From the NCBI GenBank assembly GCA_026398635.1, contig JAPLSM010000067.1, positions 1 through 39,823 on the forward strand: DNA of 39,823 nt. Reading direction: 5' to 3'. Under the pieces are notes generated by a model. It had not been told where the DNA came from, did no database searches, and saw only the letters and a program-made list of their open reading frames with translations. Shown in pieces: positions 15,921 through 24,400 of this stretch (positions are counted from its first letter, which is position 1; each line of letters starts with the position of its first letter). The translations under genes and the position numbers were made by a program. Source of the stretch: Spirochaetota bacterium. GTDB taxonomy: Bacteria; Spirochaetota; Spirochaetia; SZUA-6; Fen-1364.

Positions 15921-15977
15921 ACGGCCGGTTCCGCGAGGAACCGCTGCCGTGTGCGTCGCGACCCGCCCCCGTTTTTT
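15921..15977 (+). terminator. Hairpin after the secreted protein gene, possible terminator
   Basis: The stem CGGTTCC / GGAACCG has a GCGA tetraloop and is extended by outer ACGGC/GCCGT pairs around a short bulge (15921-15950). The T-run GTTTTTTC follows only after about 21 bases, so it is not a textbook intrinsic terminator, but hairpin plus T-run in this position could still end transcription. The T-run lies directly before the RlmN start. Confidence 0.4.
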
Positions 15978-15979
15978 CT

Positions 15980-17056
15980 TTGCGCACCGCCACGCACCTG
16001 CCCATCGACATCCTCGGCCTCACCTCGGGTGAGCTGATCGAAGCTGCCCGGCGGCTCCTCCCCTCGGGCGCGGGGGTCGCGGGGAAACTCCACGCCCGGG
16101 CTCACGCGACGGGCCGGCTCGAGCCGGAGGCGTTCGGTCTCTCCGCGGCTTCGTGCCGTGCGTGGCGGGACGCGTTCACCGTCGGACTCCTCGGCGTACG
16201 CCGGACCGTGGAAGAGCCGGGGGAGCACGGGGCGACGGTGAAGGCAGTCATGGTCACGGGGGACGGCAGCGATATCGAGTGCGTGCGCGTCCCCGTGCCC
16301 GTGCCCGCGGGGCGTGCTCCGCGCGCCACCCTCTGTGTCTCCTCGCAGGTCGGGTGCCGCATGGGCTGCGTGTTCTGCGAAACCGGCTGCATGGGTCTCG
16401 TGCGCAGCCTGTCGGCGGCGGAGATCGTGTCCCAGGTCGTCACCGCGCGCACGACGCTCGGGTGGGACTGCCGCAACGTGGTGTTCATGGGCATGGGGGA
16501 ACCGCTCGACAACCTCGAGGAGCTCGCGCAGGCGCTGTGGGTGCTCACCGACATGCGGGGCCTGCGCTTCCCGGCCGAGCGGCTCACGGTCTGCACCGTG
16601 GGCGACGCGGAGGGCATCCGCGGCCTGCGCGAGCTGGGTATGCGCCGGCTCAACCTGTCCGTCAGCCTGAACGCGGCAGAGGACGCTCTGCGCAGCCGGC
16701 TCATGCCCGTGAACCGGCGGACCGACCTCGCGGCGCTGGCCGCGGTGCTCGCCGCGTACCCGCAGCGCCGCACCTTCGTGCTCGGCGTCAACTACTGCCT
16801 GCTGCCGGGCATCAACGATTCGCGCGGGGACGCGCACCGGGTGGCGGTGTACTGCGCGTCGCTCGGCCGGGTGTACGTCAACCTCATCCCCTACAACCCC
16901 GGCACCCGACCCCTGTGCCGGGCTCCGGCTCCAGACGAGACGGAACGGTTCCTCGGGTGGCTGCGCGAGGAAGGCCTGGAGGCCGGGCTGCGCAGCGCCC
17001 GGGGTGGTTCGATCATGGCCGGCTGCGGGCAGCTGGGGGAGCCGCGAGGGGGCTGA
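15980..17056 (+). CDS. rlmN: RlmN/Cfr-family radical SAM rRNA methyltransferase
   Basis: This 358 aa enzyme of the RlmN/Cfr class is expected to methylate carbon 2 of adenosine 2503 in 23S rRNA, and in some members tRNA. The cluster motif is GCRMGCVFCETGCMGLVRSLSAAEI (CxxxCxxC) near residue 126. The next block is VVFMGMGEPLDN near residue 170, and a C-terminal GGSIMAGCGQL supplies the catalytic cysteine of the methyl transfer. An N-terminal helix-hairpin region precedes these, as in RlmN. The start is a TTG at 15980, directly after a T-run, with no clear ribosome-binding site, so the true start is uncertain by a few codons. The ETGxMG residues after the cluster differ from enterobacterial STGxQG and recall spirochaete-type RlmN. 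Because Cfr shares these motifs, resistance-type methylation of C8 cannot be excluded by sequence alone, but RlmN is more likely. Confidence 0.88.
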   Translation: MRTATHLPIDILGLTSGELIEAARRLLPSGAGVAGKLHARAHATGRLEPEAFGLSAASCRAWRDAFTVGLLGVRRTVEEPGEHGATVKAVMVTGDGSDIECVRVPVPVPAGRAPRATLCVSSQVGCRMGCVFCETGCMGLVRSLSAAEIVSQVVTARTTLGWDCRNVVFMGMGEPLDNLEELAQALWVLTDMRGLRFPAERLTVCTVGDAEGIRGLRELGMRRLNLSVSLNAAEDALRSRLMPVNRRTDLAALAAVLAAYPQRRTFVLGVNYCLLPGINDSRGDAHRVAVYCASLGRVYVNLIPYNPGTRPLCRAPAPDETERFLGWLREEGLEAGLRSARGGSIMAGCGQLGEPRGG

Positions 17057-17150
17057 CCGCGCGGGAACCGGGCCGGGGCATCGCGGCTGCGAAGCCGGTT
17101 GCCGACGCCGTCTTCCGGTGAGTATGTCCACCATCCCAAAGGAGACGACG

Positions 17151-18041
17151 ATGACATTTCCCAATGCTTCCCGCGCATCCGGGGGCCCGCTGGCCGCCCT
17201 GGCTGCCGTGCTCTTCTTCGCCGGCCTGGCGCCCCTAGCGGCGCAGGACGCCGAGCCGTTCATCCAGGTGATCCCCCGCACGGAGATCGGGTACGTGGCC
17301 GTGCTGAGCCACGAGTACCAGTCCGGCACGGGCGGCACCCGGTTTAATTTCGTGACCCAGGGCGGGCAGGACATCCTGTTCCCGTATCAGCGGTACGCGG
17401 TGGACGTGGTCCTTGCCGGCCAGCACCGGGTGACGCTGCTTTACCAACCCCTGACCCTGAACACCCAGACCGTGGTCAACCGCAACACCGGGAGCGTCGC
17501 TCCCATCGTGATCGATGACGTCAGTTTCCCCGACGACACGGTGCTGGACCTGAAGTACGGGTTCGACTTCTGGCGTGCGAGCTACCTCTACGACTTCGCG
17601 CGAAGCCCGGACACCATCCTCGGTGCCGGCGTGAGCCTGCAGATCCGCAACGCCTCGATCGTGTTCTCGTCGGCCGATGGAACCCTGCGGACGATCCAGC
17701 AGAACATCGGTCCCGTTCCGATCCTGAAGGTGCGGGCAGCTCACCAGTTCTCGCCGGCCTTCGGCCTGGACCTCGAGGCCGACGGGTTCTACGCATCGAG
17801 CGCGTTCTTCAATGGTTCCGCGAATCCGTTCAAGGGTTGGGTCTGGGACGCGGCACTGACCGCGAAGACGCACTTCACGAGAGAGGCGGTGGCCTTCCGC
17901 GTGGTCCGCAGCATCGGCGGAGGCGCCGAGGGCAACAACGCCTACGACTATTCGTCGAGCACCACGAGCACGCCCGGCAGCTACACCTACAATGCGCTCG
18001 CCACCCTGGCGGTCACGCTGGGGTTCTCGATCGAACGGTAG
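17151..18041 (+). CDS. Exported outer-membrane-like beta protein
   Basis: This 296 aa protein starts at ATG 17151, chosen for AAAGGAG six bases upstream. A signal peptide (LAALAAVLFFAGLAPLAAQ, cleavage near AAQ) is followed by a mature part rich in alternating aromatic and polar strands: SFPDDTVLDLKYGFDFWRASYLYDFA, FGLDLEADGFYASSAFF, WVWDAALTAKTHFTREAVAFRVVRSIGGG. It ends in NALATLAVTLGFSIER, which lacks the usual terminal Phe. This pattern suggests an outer-membrane beta-barrel of about 10-12 strands. I do not recognise a named family. The next gene, the parvulin, begins 10 bases downstream with a good ribosome-binding site, so the two are probably cotranscribed. Confidence 0.8.
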   Translation: MTFPNASRASGGPLAALAAVLFFAGLAPLAAQDAEPFIQVIPRTEIGYVAVLSHEYQSGTGGTRFNFVTQGGQDILFPYQRYAVDVVLAGQHRVTLLYQPLTLNTQTVVNRNTGSVAPIVIDDVSFPDDTVLDLKYGFDFWRASYLYDFARSPDTILGAGVSLQIRNASIVFSSADGTLRTIQQNIGPVPILKVRAAHQFSPAFGLDLEADGFYASSAFFNGSANPFKGWVWDAALTAKTHFTREAVAFRVVRSIGGGAEGNNAYDYSSSTTSTPGSYTYNALATLAVTLGFSIER

Positions 18042-18050
18042 GAGGCACCC

Positions 18051-18329
18051 ATGGAGTGGAGGGTGAGCCACATTCTCGTGAAGGACAAGCGGCTGGCGGA
18101 CGATCTCCTGCGGCGGATCAAGCAGGGAGCCCAGTTCGAGGCGCTCGCGCGAGAGCACTCGACCTGCCCGTCGAAGTCAAAGGGCGGCGACCTGGGCTGG
18201 TTCGGCCCGGGCAAGATGGTCTCCGCCTTCGAGGCGGTATGCAAGCGCCTCTCGCCGGGCTCCCTTTCCGACGTAGTCTCCACCTCGTTTGGTTACCACC
18301 TCATCAAGCTGACGGGCCGCAAGGACTGA
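18051..18329 (+). CDS. ppiC: Small parvulin-type peptidyl-prolyl isomerase
   Basis: This is a 92 aa single-domain parvulin that isomerises Xaa-Pro bonds. Family marks are VSHILVKDKRLADDLLRRI at the start, FEALAREHSTCPSKSKGGDLGWFGPGKMVSAFE in the middle and STSFGYHLIKL at the end. It is as short as E. coli PpiC, with no signal peptide or chaperone domain, so it should be cytoplasmic. A strong ribosome-binding site (TAGGAGG) overlaps the stop region of the preceding beta protein. Whether it assists folding of that exported protein is only a guess. Confidence 0.93.
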   Translation: MEWRVSHILVKDKRLADDLLRRIKQGAQFEALAREHSTCPSKSKGGDLGWFGPGKMVSAFEAVCKRLSPGSLSDVVSTSFGYHLIKLTGRKD

Positions 18330-18461
18330 AGCAGGGCCGACCCGGGTTCTGCAGGCCGTACTTCGCGCCCGGCTGGCCGGGTCCCTCACGCCAGCCGCTC
18401 GGTTCCGCCGGCCAGCTGGCCTGCCCGGCGTGCGCCGCCCTGGACCCGCCAAAAATTTCTC
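18330..18461. other. Intergenic region with inverted repeats
   Basis: No gene is present. GCTGGCC (18372-18378) and GGCCAGC (18410-18416) form an inverted repeat, and GCCAGCTGGC (18411-18420) is a perfect 10-bp palindrome. They could end transcription from the upstream genes, but no T-run follows directly. Confidence 0.4.
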
Positions 18462-18491
18462 TTGCATTTTTTTTCGCTTTGCGCATACATT
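18462..18491 (+). promoter_or_regulatory. Sigma70-type promoter of the potABCD operon
   Basis: The -35 TTGCAT (18462-18467) and -10 TACATT (18486-18491) are separated by an 18-base spacer that is T-rich, in contrast to the surrounding GC-rich DNA. The likely transcription start is near 18498. The ORF-track start of the ATPase frame falls on this -35 TTG and is therefore unlikely to be the true start codon. Confidence 0.65.
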
Positions 18492-18560
18492 GCAGCTGCC
18501 CGGGGAGAATCGATCTGTCCGACCGGGGGTACTTTCGATAACAAGGGGGTACTGCCTGAG

Positions 18561-19700
18561 TTGGAAAGGACACATAGCCTGTCCGCTGCCGCGACCGTCC
18601 AGCCGCTCGTTGAGCGACCGGCCGCGGGCAGCAACGCGCTCGCCGTCGAGCGCAGCGTAGGGGACGCCGCGGGGTTCGAGCTCTCGACCCACGGGGTCAG
18701 CAAGCGCTTCGGTCCGGTGACGGCACTCGACGGAGTGTCTCTCACCGTGTCTGCCGGCGAGTTCGTGACGATCCTCGGTCCTTCGGGATGCGGCAAGACC
18801 ACGCTCCTCCGCATCATCGCGGGCCTGGAGATCGCCGACCAGGGCACGGTCCTCCTCGGCGGCGCGGACATCTCGCGCCTGCCCGCCAACCGGAGGCCCG
18901 TCAACACCGTTTTCCAGAGCTACGCCCTGTTCCCCCACCTCACGGTCTACGAGAACATCGCCTTCGGCCTGCGGGCCCGGCATTTCGCCGATACGGAGGT
19001 GGACCGGCGGGTGGGCGAGGCCCTCGAGATGCTGCACCTCGAGGAGATGCCCGCCCGGCGCACCTGGCAGCTCTCCGGCGGGCAGAAGCAGCGCGTAGCC
19101 CTGGCCCGCGCGCTGGTGAACCAGCCCGACGTGCTCCTGCTCGACGAGCCCATGTCCGCGCTCGACGCGAAGCTGAGGGCCGAGGTCCAGCTCGAGCTGC
19201 GGCGCCTGCAGCGGCGCATCGGCAAGACGTTCATCCTGGTCACGCACGACCAGAACGAGGCCATGACCGTGAGCGACCGCATCTTCGTCATGTGCGAGGG
19301 GCGGATCGTGCAGTCGGGCCCGCCGGTGGAGGTCTACGACCGGCCCGTCAACCGGTTCGTGGCCGAGTTCCTCGGCACCACCAACCTCATCCGCGCGTGG
19401 CGGAACAACGGAACGGTGCACACCGAGATGGGCGACCTCAAGCCCCGGGCCCACCCCACGTGGGACAACGGCGTGCTCGCCATCCGGCCCGAGCGCATCC
19501 TCGTCAGGCGCGACCGGCCCGACGCCAACGGCGTCCGTGCCGTGGTGTCCGAGGTCTTCTACCGTGGCGACCGGCTCGACATCTACGTGCAGCCCCTCAA
19601 CCTGCACCTGCGCAGTGTCCCCGGCGCCGCCCACCTGAAGCCGGGCCAGGAGGTCTGGCTGGAGCTGCCCACCCGGCACCTCGAGGCGCTTGGTGAATAG
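18561..19700 (+). CDS. potA: Spermidine/putrescine ABC transporter ATPase
   Basis: This is the ATP-hydrolysing subunit of the polyamine importer. It is 379 aa from the TTG at 18561, which has AAGGGGG eleven bases upstream and is the only in-frame start between the promoter and the ABC domain. Walker A is GPSGCGKTT, the Q-loop is FQSYALFPH, the signature is LSGGQKQR, Walker B is LLLDEPMSALD and the H-loop is VTHDQNEA. A C-terminal TOBE-like regulatory domain begins near residue 270 (GTTNLIRAW..., AIRPERILV). About 50 residues precede the domain, more than in typical PotA. PotB, PotC and PotD follow with overlapping or near-adjacent genes. Confidence 0.93.
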   Translation: MERTHSLSAAATVQPLVERPAAGSNALAVERSVGDAAGFELSTHGVSKRFGPVTALDGVSLTVSAGEFVTILGPSGCGKTTLLRIIAGLEIADQGTVLLGGADISRLPANRRPVNTVFQSYALFPHLTVYENIAFGLRARHFADTEVDRRVGEALEMLHLEEMPARRTWQLSGGQKQRVALARALVNQPDVLLLDEPMSALDAKLRAEVQLELRRLQRRIGKTFILVTHDQNEAMTVSDRIFVMCEGRIVQSGPPVEVYDRPVNRFVAEFLGTTNLIRAWRNNGTVHTEMGDLKPRAHPTWDNGVLAIRPERILVRRDRPDANGVRAVVSEVFYRGDRLDIYVQPLNLHLRSVPGAAHLKPGQEVWLELPTRHLEALGE

Positions 19701-20598
19701 ACTCCTCGTCTGGTACGGGGAGCTCAGCACCAGCAGGAAGCTCACGGCACGCGGCCTCGCGCTGATGGCGCTGCCCCTCGCCTGGATTTCGCTGCTGCTG
19801 GTCGCGCCCCTCGCCGCAATGGTGGCGTGGTCCGTGGCCACCCGGGGCCCGACAGGCGACATCGTCTGGACGCTCACCCTGGAGAACTTCCGGCGGCTCG
19901 CGGGCTTCGACTCCTTCGGCTGGACGAAGGCGTACCTCTCCATCCTCGGCAACACGGTGCTCATGTCGGCGGTGACGACGGTCGTCACGGTCGCGCTCTC
20001 CTATCCCCTGGCCTTCTTCATCGCCCTGCGGCCGCCGAAGCGGCGCTACCTCTGGCTCGCCATGGTGATGATCCCCTTCTGCACCAACCTCGTCATCCGG
20101 ACCTATGCGTGGATGATGCTGCTGTCCAACCAGATGCCCCTGGCGCGCCTCGCCCAGACGCTGGGCTTCATCGAGCCGTCCGCGGCCCTTTACCCGTCGA
20201 CGCTCGCGCTGTACCTCGGCATGGTGTCGAACTCGCTGCCCTTCGCGGTGCTGCCGCTCTACACCAACGTGGAGAAGCTGGACTGGGGGCTGCTCGAGGC
20301 CGGCCGCGACCTGTACGCGGGGCCGGTCCGCGTGTTCCTGCACGCCATCCTGCCCCAGACCCTGCCCGGTCTGGTGACGGCCGTCATCCTGACCTTCATC
20401 CCGGCCATGGGCGCCTTCGTCATCCCCGACCTGCTCGGCGGCGGCCGGCAGTGGATGCTCGGCAACCTCATTCAGCACCAGTTCGGTGTGAGCCGGGACT
20501 TCCCCTTCGGCGCGGCGGTCAGCCTCGTGCTGACGGCGATCACCCTCGTGGGGCTGCTGGTGCTGCGCCGGGCGGGCGATGAAAGGGTGCTGCCGTGA
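19693..20598 (+). CDS. potB: Spermidine/putrescine ABC transporter permease, PotB-like
   Basis: This 301 aa inner-membrane subunit has six hydrophobic segments. The ABC permease EAA loop is AGRDLYAGPVRVFLHAILPQTLPGL near residue 205, and the end of the last helix pair contains AFVIPDLLGGGRQWMLGNLI, typical of PotB. I take the GTG at 19693, with GAGG six bases upstream, over the ORF-track TTG three bases earlier. The start overlaps the end of potA by 8 bases. With PotC it forms the translocation pore for spermidine or putrescine, powered by PotA and fed by PotD. Confidence 0.94.
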   Translation: MNRLLVWYGELSTSRKLTARGLALMALPLAWISLLLVAPLAAMVAWSVATRGPTGDIVWTLTLENFRRLAGFDSFGWTKAYLSILGNTVLMSAVTTVVTVALSYPLAFFIALRPPKRRYLWLAMVMIPFCTNLVIRTYAWMMLLSNQMPLARLAQTLGFIEPSAALYPSTLALYLGMVSNSLPFAVLPLYTNVEKLDWGLLEAGRDLYAGPVRVFLHAILPQTLPGLVTAVILTFIPAMGAFVIPDLLGGGRQWMLGNLIQHQFGVSRDFPFGAAVSLVLTAITLVGLLVLRRAGDERVLP

Positions 20599-21398
20599 AG
20601 CGGCGCCTGCACCCCGGCTTCTCCGCCGCGGCGATCGCCACCCTCGTGCTCCTGTACCTGCCGCTCGCAGCCGTGGCCGCGCTGTCGCTGAACGCGTCAC
20701 GCTTCGGCGTGGCGTGGAAGGGCTTCTCGCTGCGGTGGTACGCCCAGCTCGCCTCGAACACGCTCGTACTCTCGGCCGCAGCCAACACGCTCGTGCTGGC
20801 TGCGGTGTCCACCGCGGCGTCAACCGTGCTCGGCACGCTGCTCGCCCTCGGCCTCGAGCGCTTCCCGTGGCCGCGGTGGCTGCGCAAGGCCATCGACGCC
20901 GTGGTCTACGTGCCCGTCGTGACCCCGGACATCGTCTTTGCCGTGGGCATGCTCCTCGCATTCGAGGCCGTGCGGGCGGTGCTCGGCGGCCTGCGCCTCG
21001 GCATGGCGACCATGATCGTGGCCCACGTGACGTTCCAGGTGAGCTTCGTGGCCCTCACGGTGTCGAGCCGACTCGCCACCATCGGCCGCACGGTGGAGGA
21101 GGCGGCGCGCGACCTCTACGCCGGCGCCTGGTACTCGATGCGTCGAGTGACCTTCCCGCTGCTCGCCCCCGGTGTGGTGGCCGGCGCGATGCTCGCCTTC
21201 ACGCTGTCGCTCGACGACTTCGTCATCAGCTTCTTCACCTCCGGGCCGTCCTCGGTGACGCTGCCGCTGTACATCTACGGCTCGCTCCGCCGGGGGATCA
21301 CGCCCGAGATCCACGCCTTATCCACCATCGTGTTCCTGGTGACGGTACTGCTCGTGCTCACGCTGCAGCTCGCCACCCGGGCCCCCAGGGAGGACTGA
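20595..21398 (+). CDS. potC: Spermidine/putrescine ABC transporter permease, PotC-like
   Basis: This is the second permease, 267 aa, with six hydrophobic segments and the EAA-type loop EAARDLYAGAWYSMRRVTFPLLAPGVV near residue 172. SLDDFVISFFTSGPSSVTLPLYIYG is the PotC hallmark. The GTG start overlaps the potB stop in GTGA, with GAAAGGG as ribosome-binding site. The length is normal and all motifs are intact. It ends 3 bases before the potD start. Confidence 0.94.
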   Translation: MKRRLHPGFSAAAIATLVLLYLPLAAVAALSLNASRFGVAWKGFSLRWYAQLASNTLVLSAAANTLVLAAVSTAASTVLGTLLALGLERFPWPRWLRKAIDAVVYVPVVTPDIVFAVGMLLAFEAVRAVLGGLRLGMATMIVAHVTFQVSFVALTVSSRLATIGRTVEEAARDLYAGAWYSMRRVTFPLLAPGVVAGAMLAFTLSLDDFVISFFTSGPSSVTLPLYIYGSLRRGITPEIHALSTIVFLVTVLLVLTLQLATRAPRED

Positions 21399-21401
21399 CC
21401 C

Positions 21402-22466
21402 ATGCGCAAGCTCTCGGTCACCGCTTTCGTCGTCGTCGCGGCCCTCTCGGCGGCTGCCGCCGCCCTAGGGCTGCTCGCTTCGTGCGCGAAGCAGGCCCCG
21501 AAAACCGTCACGGTCTACATGTGGTCCGAGTACATCGATCCGGCCCTGCTCGAGCAATTCGAGAAGGAGACCGGGCAGAAGGTCGTGCTCGACACCTACG
21601 AGAACACCGAGACCATGATGTCGAAGATCGCGAGTGCCTCGGACCTCTACGACGTGGTGGTAGTGTCCGACCACGCGGTGCGCCCGCTCTCGGGGAAGGG
21701 GACCTTCCGCCAGCTCGACACGAAGAAGATCCCGAACGCGAAGAACGTCATGGCCCGATTCCGCAAGCCCGCGTACGATCCCGAGGAGAAGTGGAGCCTG
21801 CCGTACCAGTGGGGCACCATGGGCCTCGTGTACCGCACGGACAAGGTGCCCGACATCGAACCCAGCTGGATGGCCGTGTTCGACCCGGCCCGACAGCCGG
21901 GCCCGGTTGTGCTGCTGGACTCGATGCGCGACCTCGTGGGGGCCGCGTTGATCGCGAAGGGATTCTCGCCGAACACCCGCAGCGCGGCCGAGCTCGCGGC
22001 CGCGGGCGACCTGCTCGCCGGGGCGCGCACGAAGCGCCTGGTCGGCTTCGCGGGCAGCCCCGACAGCGTGGGTAAAGTGCTCGCGGGCGAGGCGTGGATC
22101 GGCGTGGCCTACAACGGCGACGCGGTCTCCCGGCTCGACGACAACACCGATTTCAGCGTCCCTGTTGAAGGCACGATCATCTGGGTCGACGCGATGACCA
22201 TCCCCGCGAAGGCCCCCAACCCCGACGGCGCGCACCGGTTCATCAACTTCATCCTCGACGCAAAGGTCGGGGCCCAGCTCTCCAACTACCTCGCGTACGC
22301 GACGCCCAACGAGGCGAGCCTGCCGCTGATCGACGAGGAGGTCCGGGGGGACGTGCGGGTGTACCCGTCGGACGACCAGATGGCGCGCATGTCCGTGCTC
22401 GAAGACGTGCTCGACGCCACCACGCTCTACGACCAGGTTTGGACGCGCGTGAAGGCGGGGCAGTAG
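21402..22466 (+). CDS. potD: Spermidine/putrescine-binding lipoprotein
   Basis: This 354 aa extracytoplasmic binding protein captures polyamines for PotABC. The N-terminal signal peptide ends in lipobox LLASC (Cys about residue 28), so it is lipid-anchored. The mature domain begins VTVYMWSEYIDPALLEQFEKETG, typical of PotD. The ligand-cage aromatic and acidic segments are SLPYQWGTMGLVYRTDKV and AYNGDAVSR near residue 235, followed by EGTIIWVDAMTIP. GGAGGAC precedes the ATG. It ends the operon and no classical terminator was seen. The divergent-looking next gene is on the other strand and converges here. Confidence 0.93.
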   Translation: MRKLSVTAFVVVAALSAAAAALGLLASCAKQAPKTVTVYMWSEYIDPALLEQFEKETGQKVVLDTYENTETMMSKIASASDLYDVVVVSDHAVRPLSGKGTFRQLDTKKIPNAKNVMARFRKPAYDPEEKWSLPYQWGTMGLVYRTDKVPDIEPSWMAVFDPARQPGPVVLLDSMRDLVGAALIAKGFSPNTRSAAELAAAGDLLAGARTKRLVGFAGSPDSVGKVLAGEAWIGVAYNGDAVSRLDDNTDFSVPVEGTIIWVDAMTIPAKAPNPDGAHRFINFILDAKVGAQLSNYLAYATPNEASLPLIDEEVRGDVRVYPSDDQMARMSVLEDVLDATTLYDQVWTRVKAGQ

Positions 22467-22529
22467 GGGATCGCGGGGGCCCGTCGCGCGCGGGCAGGTC
22501 CGGGGCAGCCGCACCCGCGGCCGAGCGCT

Positions 22530-24227
22530 TCACACGTACACGAACGGCACGAGGTCCTTCTCTGTCGTCTTGAGCTGGACGCCCGCGTGGCATCGAGCCA
22601 TCTCGTCAGCAAAACGGCCTGCCGCGGCGAGATAGCCGTCGAACAGGAGGCCGAGCGTATCCTCGCTGACATCCATGGCTGCGGGATACACGGACCCGCG
22701 CAACGCCTCGGTGAGGCCGAACGTCGCGCGGACCGGTGCCGCCTCGCGGTGGCGCCACGCGCCCGTGTGCACGTCGAACCGGTACGCCGGCAGGAACTTC
22801 ACCCCGTGGTCGGCCACGAACCGGATCGCGGCAGCGATGAACTCCACCTCCCGGTCGGTGTGCAGGAAGTGGAAGGTGACACGCGTCCAGCCCGGCTTCA
22901 GCCCGATGTTGCCGCGACGGATGGTCTGCTGCAGCCGATCCGAGGTCTGGGTGTCGATGTGCAGGAGCCGGTGGCCGTAGGGCGCGGCGCACGAGCAGCC
23001 CGCCCGGCTCTGGATGCCAAACAGGTCGTTCAGGAGCGTCGTCACGAACCGCGGGTGCAGCCACGAGGCGCCCACGCGCACATTGAAGGAGAAGATGGGG
23101 AGGCCACGGGCGAGCCCCGGGCCGCCCATCAGCTCGATGGACGGGTGCGAAGCGAGCGCCTCCTCGGCGCGCGCGACGAGTTCCCGTTCCCGGCTGCCGA
23201 TCCGGGCAGGATCGAGACGGTCCTTCAGTTCCAGCGCGAGCGCCGCCCGGAAGGTCTGCAGGATGCCGGGGGTTCCGGGCGTCTCCCGGGTCTCGATGTC
23301 GGGGCTGTACTCCTGTCCATCGAAGTTCACGAACTCCACGGTGCCACCTGCGCCGATGGTTGGCGGCAGGTCAGCCCGATAGATGCGCCGGTGGATCACC
23401 AGGACGCCCGCGCTGCCCGGACCGCCGACGAACTTGTGCGGAGAGAAGTACACCGCGTCGAAGAACGCGCGCGGGTCGCGGTCGACGTCGATGGCCTCGT
23501 AGGGCGCCGACGCTGCGTAATCGAAGCAGGCCAGGGCGCCGTGGTCGTGGAGGAGGGCCGCGACCTCGTGCGCGGGGGTCTCCACGCCGGTGACGTTCGA
23601 GGCGGCCGAGAAGGCGCCGATCAGCTGCCGTCCCCGGTACTCAGCGCGGCCGAGCTTCGCCTCGAGGTCGCGGAGGTCCAGCCGTCCGTCGGCGGAGAGC
23701 TCCACCTCCACTACCTCGGCGAAGCACTCCCGCCACGACACCTCGTTGGAGTGGTGCTCGTAGGGGCCCACGAACACCACGGGCCGGCGGCGGTTCATCT
23801 GCGCAGCGAACCGTTCGAAGACGGCCGCACCAAGTGCGTCGCCGGCTAGGCGCGTGAACGCGTCCCGGCCGGCCGGCGGCACGTAGACTCCGAGGATCTG
23901 CTGCAGCAGGTGGACCGCGGCGGTGGCGCCCGCACCGACGCAGATGACCCGGTGGTCGGGTCCGGCATGGACGTGTCGCCGGATGGCATCTACGGCGGCA
24001 CGGAGGCGCTCCGAGGTGACGGTGCCGGTGGCGTCGTCCTCGGTGTGCGTGTTGCCGTAGAGCGCGAGCGCGTCGCGGAGGCGATCCTCGACGAACCCCA
24101 CCGCACGGCCGGAGGCGGTGGTGTCCGCGTAGGTCACCCGCCGCTCGCCGAAGGCCGTCACGATGGACGCGTTCCGCCCGACGATGTCCCGGCGCACTTC
24201 ATCCCAGATGTCGAGCGTCGCTGTCAT
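22530..24227 (-). CDS. Class V aminotransferase-like PLP enzyme
   Basis: This 565 aa fold-type I PLP protein is related to cysteine desulfurases and isopenicillin epimerases. The aminotransferase domain includes CVGAGATAAVHLLQQIL near residue 100, GPYEHHSNEVSWRE (the H of the cofactor stack) near residue 165, ALACFDYAASAPYE near residue 235 and the PLP lysine in AVYFSPHKFVGGPG near residue 265. IQSRAGCSCAAPYGHRLL carries a possible catalytic cysteine. A C-terminal extension of about 150 residues (from LKPGWTRVTFHFL) is longer than NifS/SufS. Start 24227 is chosen because a GGAGGG lies immediately before it; the spacing is short, and TTG 24251 is an alternative. The substrate is unknown. The gene ends 63 bases from potD, on the opposite strand. 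Confidence 0.85.
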   Translation of the reverse strand: MTATLDIWDEVRRDIVGRNASIVTAFGERRVTYADTTASGRAVGFVEDRLRDALALYGNTHTEDDATGTVTSERLRAAVDAIRRHVHAGPDHRVICVGAGATAAVHLLQQILGVYVPPAGRDAFTRLAGDALGAAVFERFAAQMNRRRPVVFVGPYEHHSNEVSWRECFAEVVEVELSADGRLDLRDLEAKLGRAEYRGRQLIGAFSAASNVTGVETPAHEVAALLHDHGALACFDYAASAPYEAIDVDRDPRAFFDAVYFSPHKFVGGPGSAGVLVIHRRIYRADLPPTIGAGGTVEFVNFDGQEYSPDIETRETPGTPGILQTFRAALALELKDRLDPARIGSRERELVARAEEALASHPSIELMGGPGLARGLPIFSFNVRVGASWLHPRFVTTLLNDLFGIQSRAGCSCAAPYGHRLLHIDTQTSDRLQQTIRRGNIGLKPGWTRVTFHFLHTDREVEFIAAAIRFVADHGVKFLPAYRFDVHTGAWRHREAAPVRATFGLTEALRGSVYPAAMDVSEDTLGLLFDGYLAAAGRFADEMARCHAGVQLKTTEKDLVPFVYV

Positions 24228-24251
24228 CCCTCCATTTTCGCACACGCCCAA

Positions 24252-24400
24252 GCCGCGCGGCTACCAGCGACGGCGTCGGGCAGGCGGGGTGACGGCGTCG
24301 TTGTCGGAGTTGGTAGAGCAACGGATCATTGGCACGGGCCGACTTGCATGAGGTCGAGGTACGGACAGGTTTCTTTACGCGCGGGAGTCGTATGCGCTAA
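24252..24400. other. Intergenic region with a tRNA D-arm-like string
   Basis: No gene was seen. AGTTGGTAGAGCA (24308-24320) is identical to a common tRNA D-arm, but no acceptor stem, anticodon arm or TPsiC arm can be folded around it. If real it is a remnant, but it may be chance. The region separates the divergently oriented PLP enzyme from the RND pseudogene. Confidence 0.3.

Noticed and set aside
18462-18560. Upstream part of the 412 aa PotA frame
   Set aside because: Its TTG is the -35 box of the promoter and the translation upstream of 18561 has no family similarity.
24308-24320. tRNA gene suggested by the D-arm string AGTTGGTAGAGCA
   Set aside because: No acceptor stem, anticodon stem-loop or TPsiC arm can be built from the flanking sequence.
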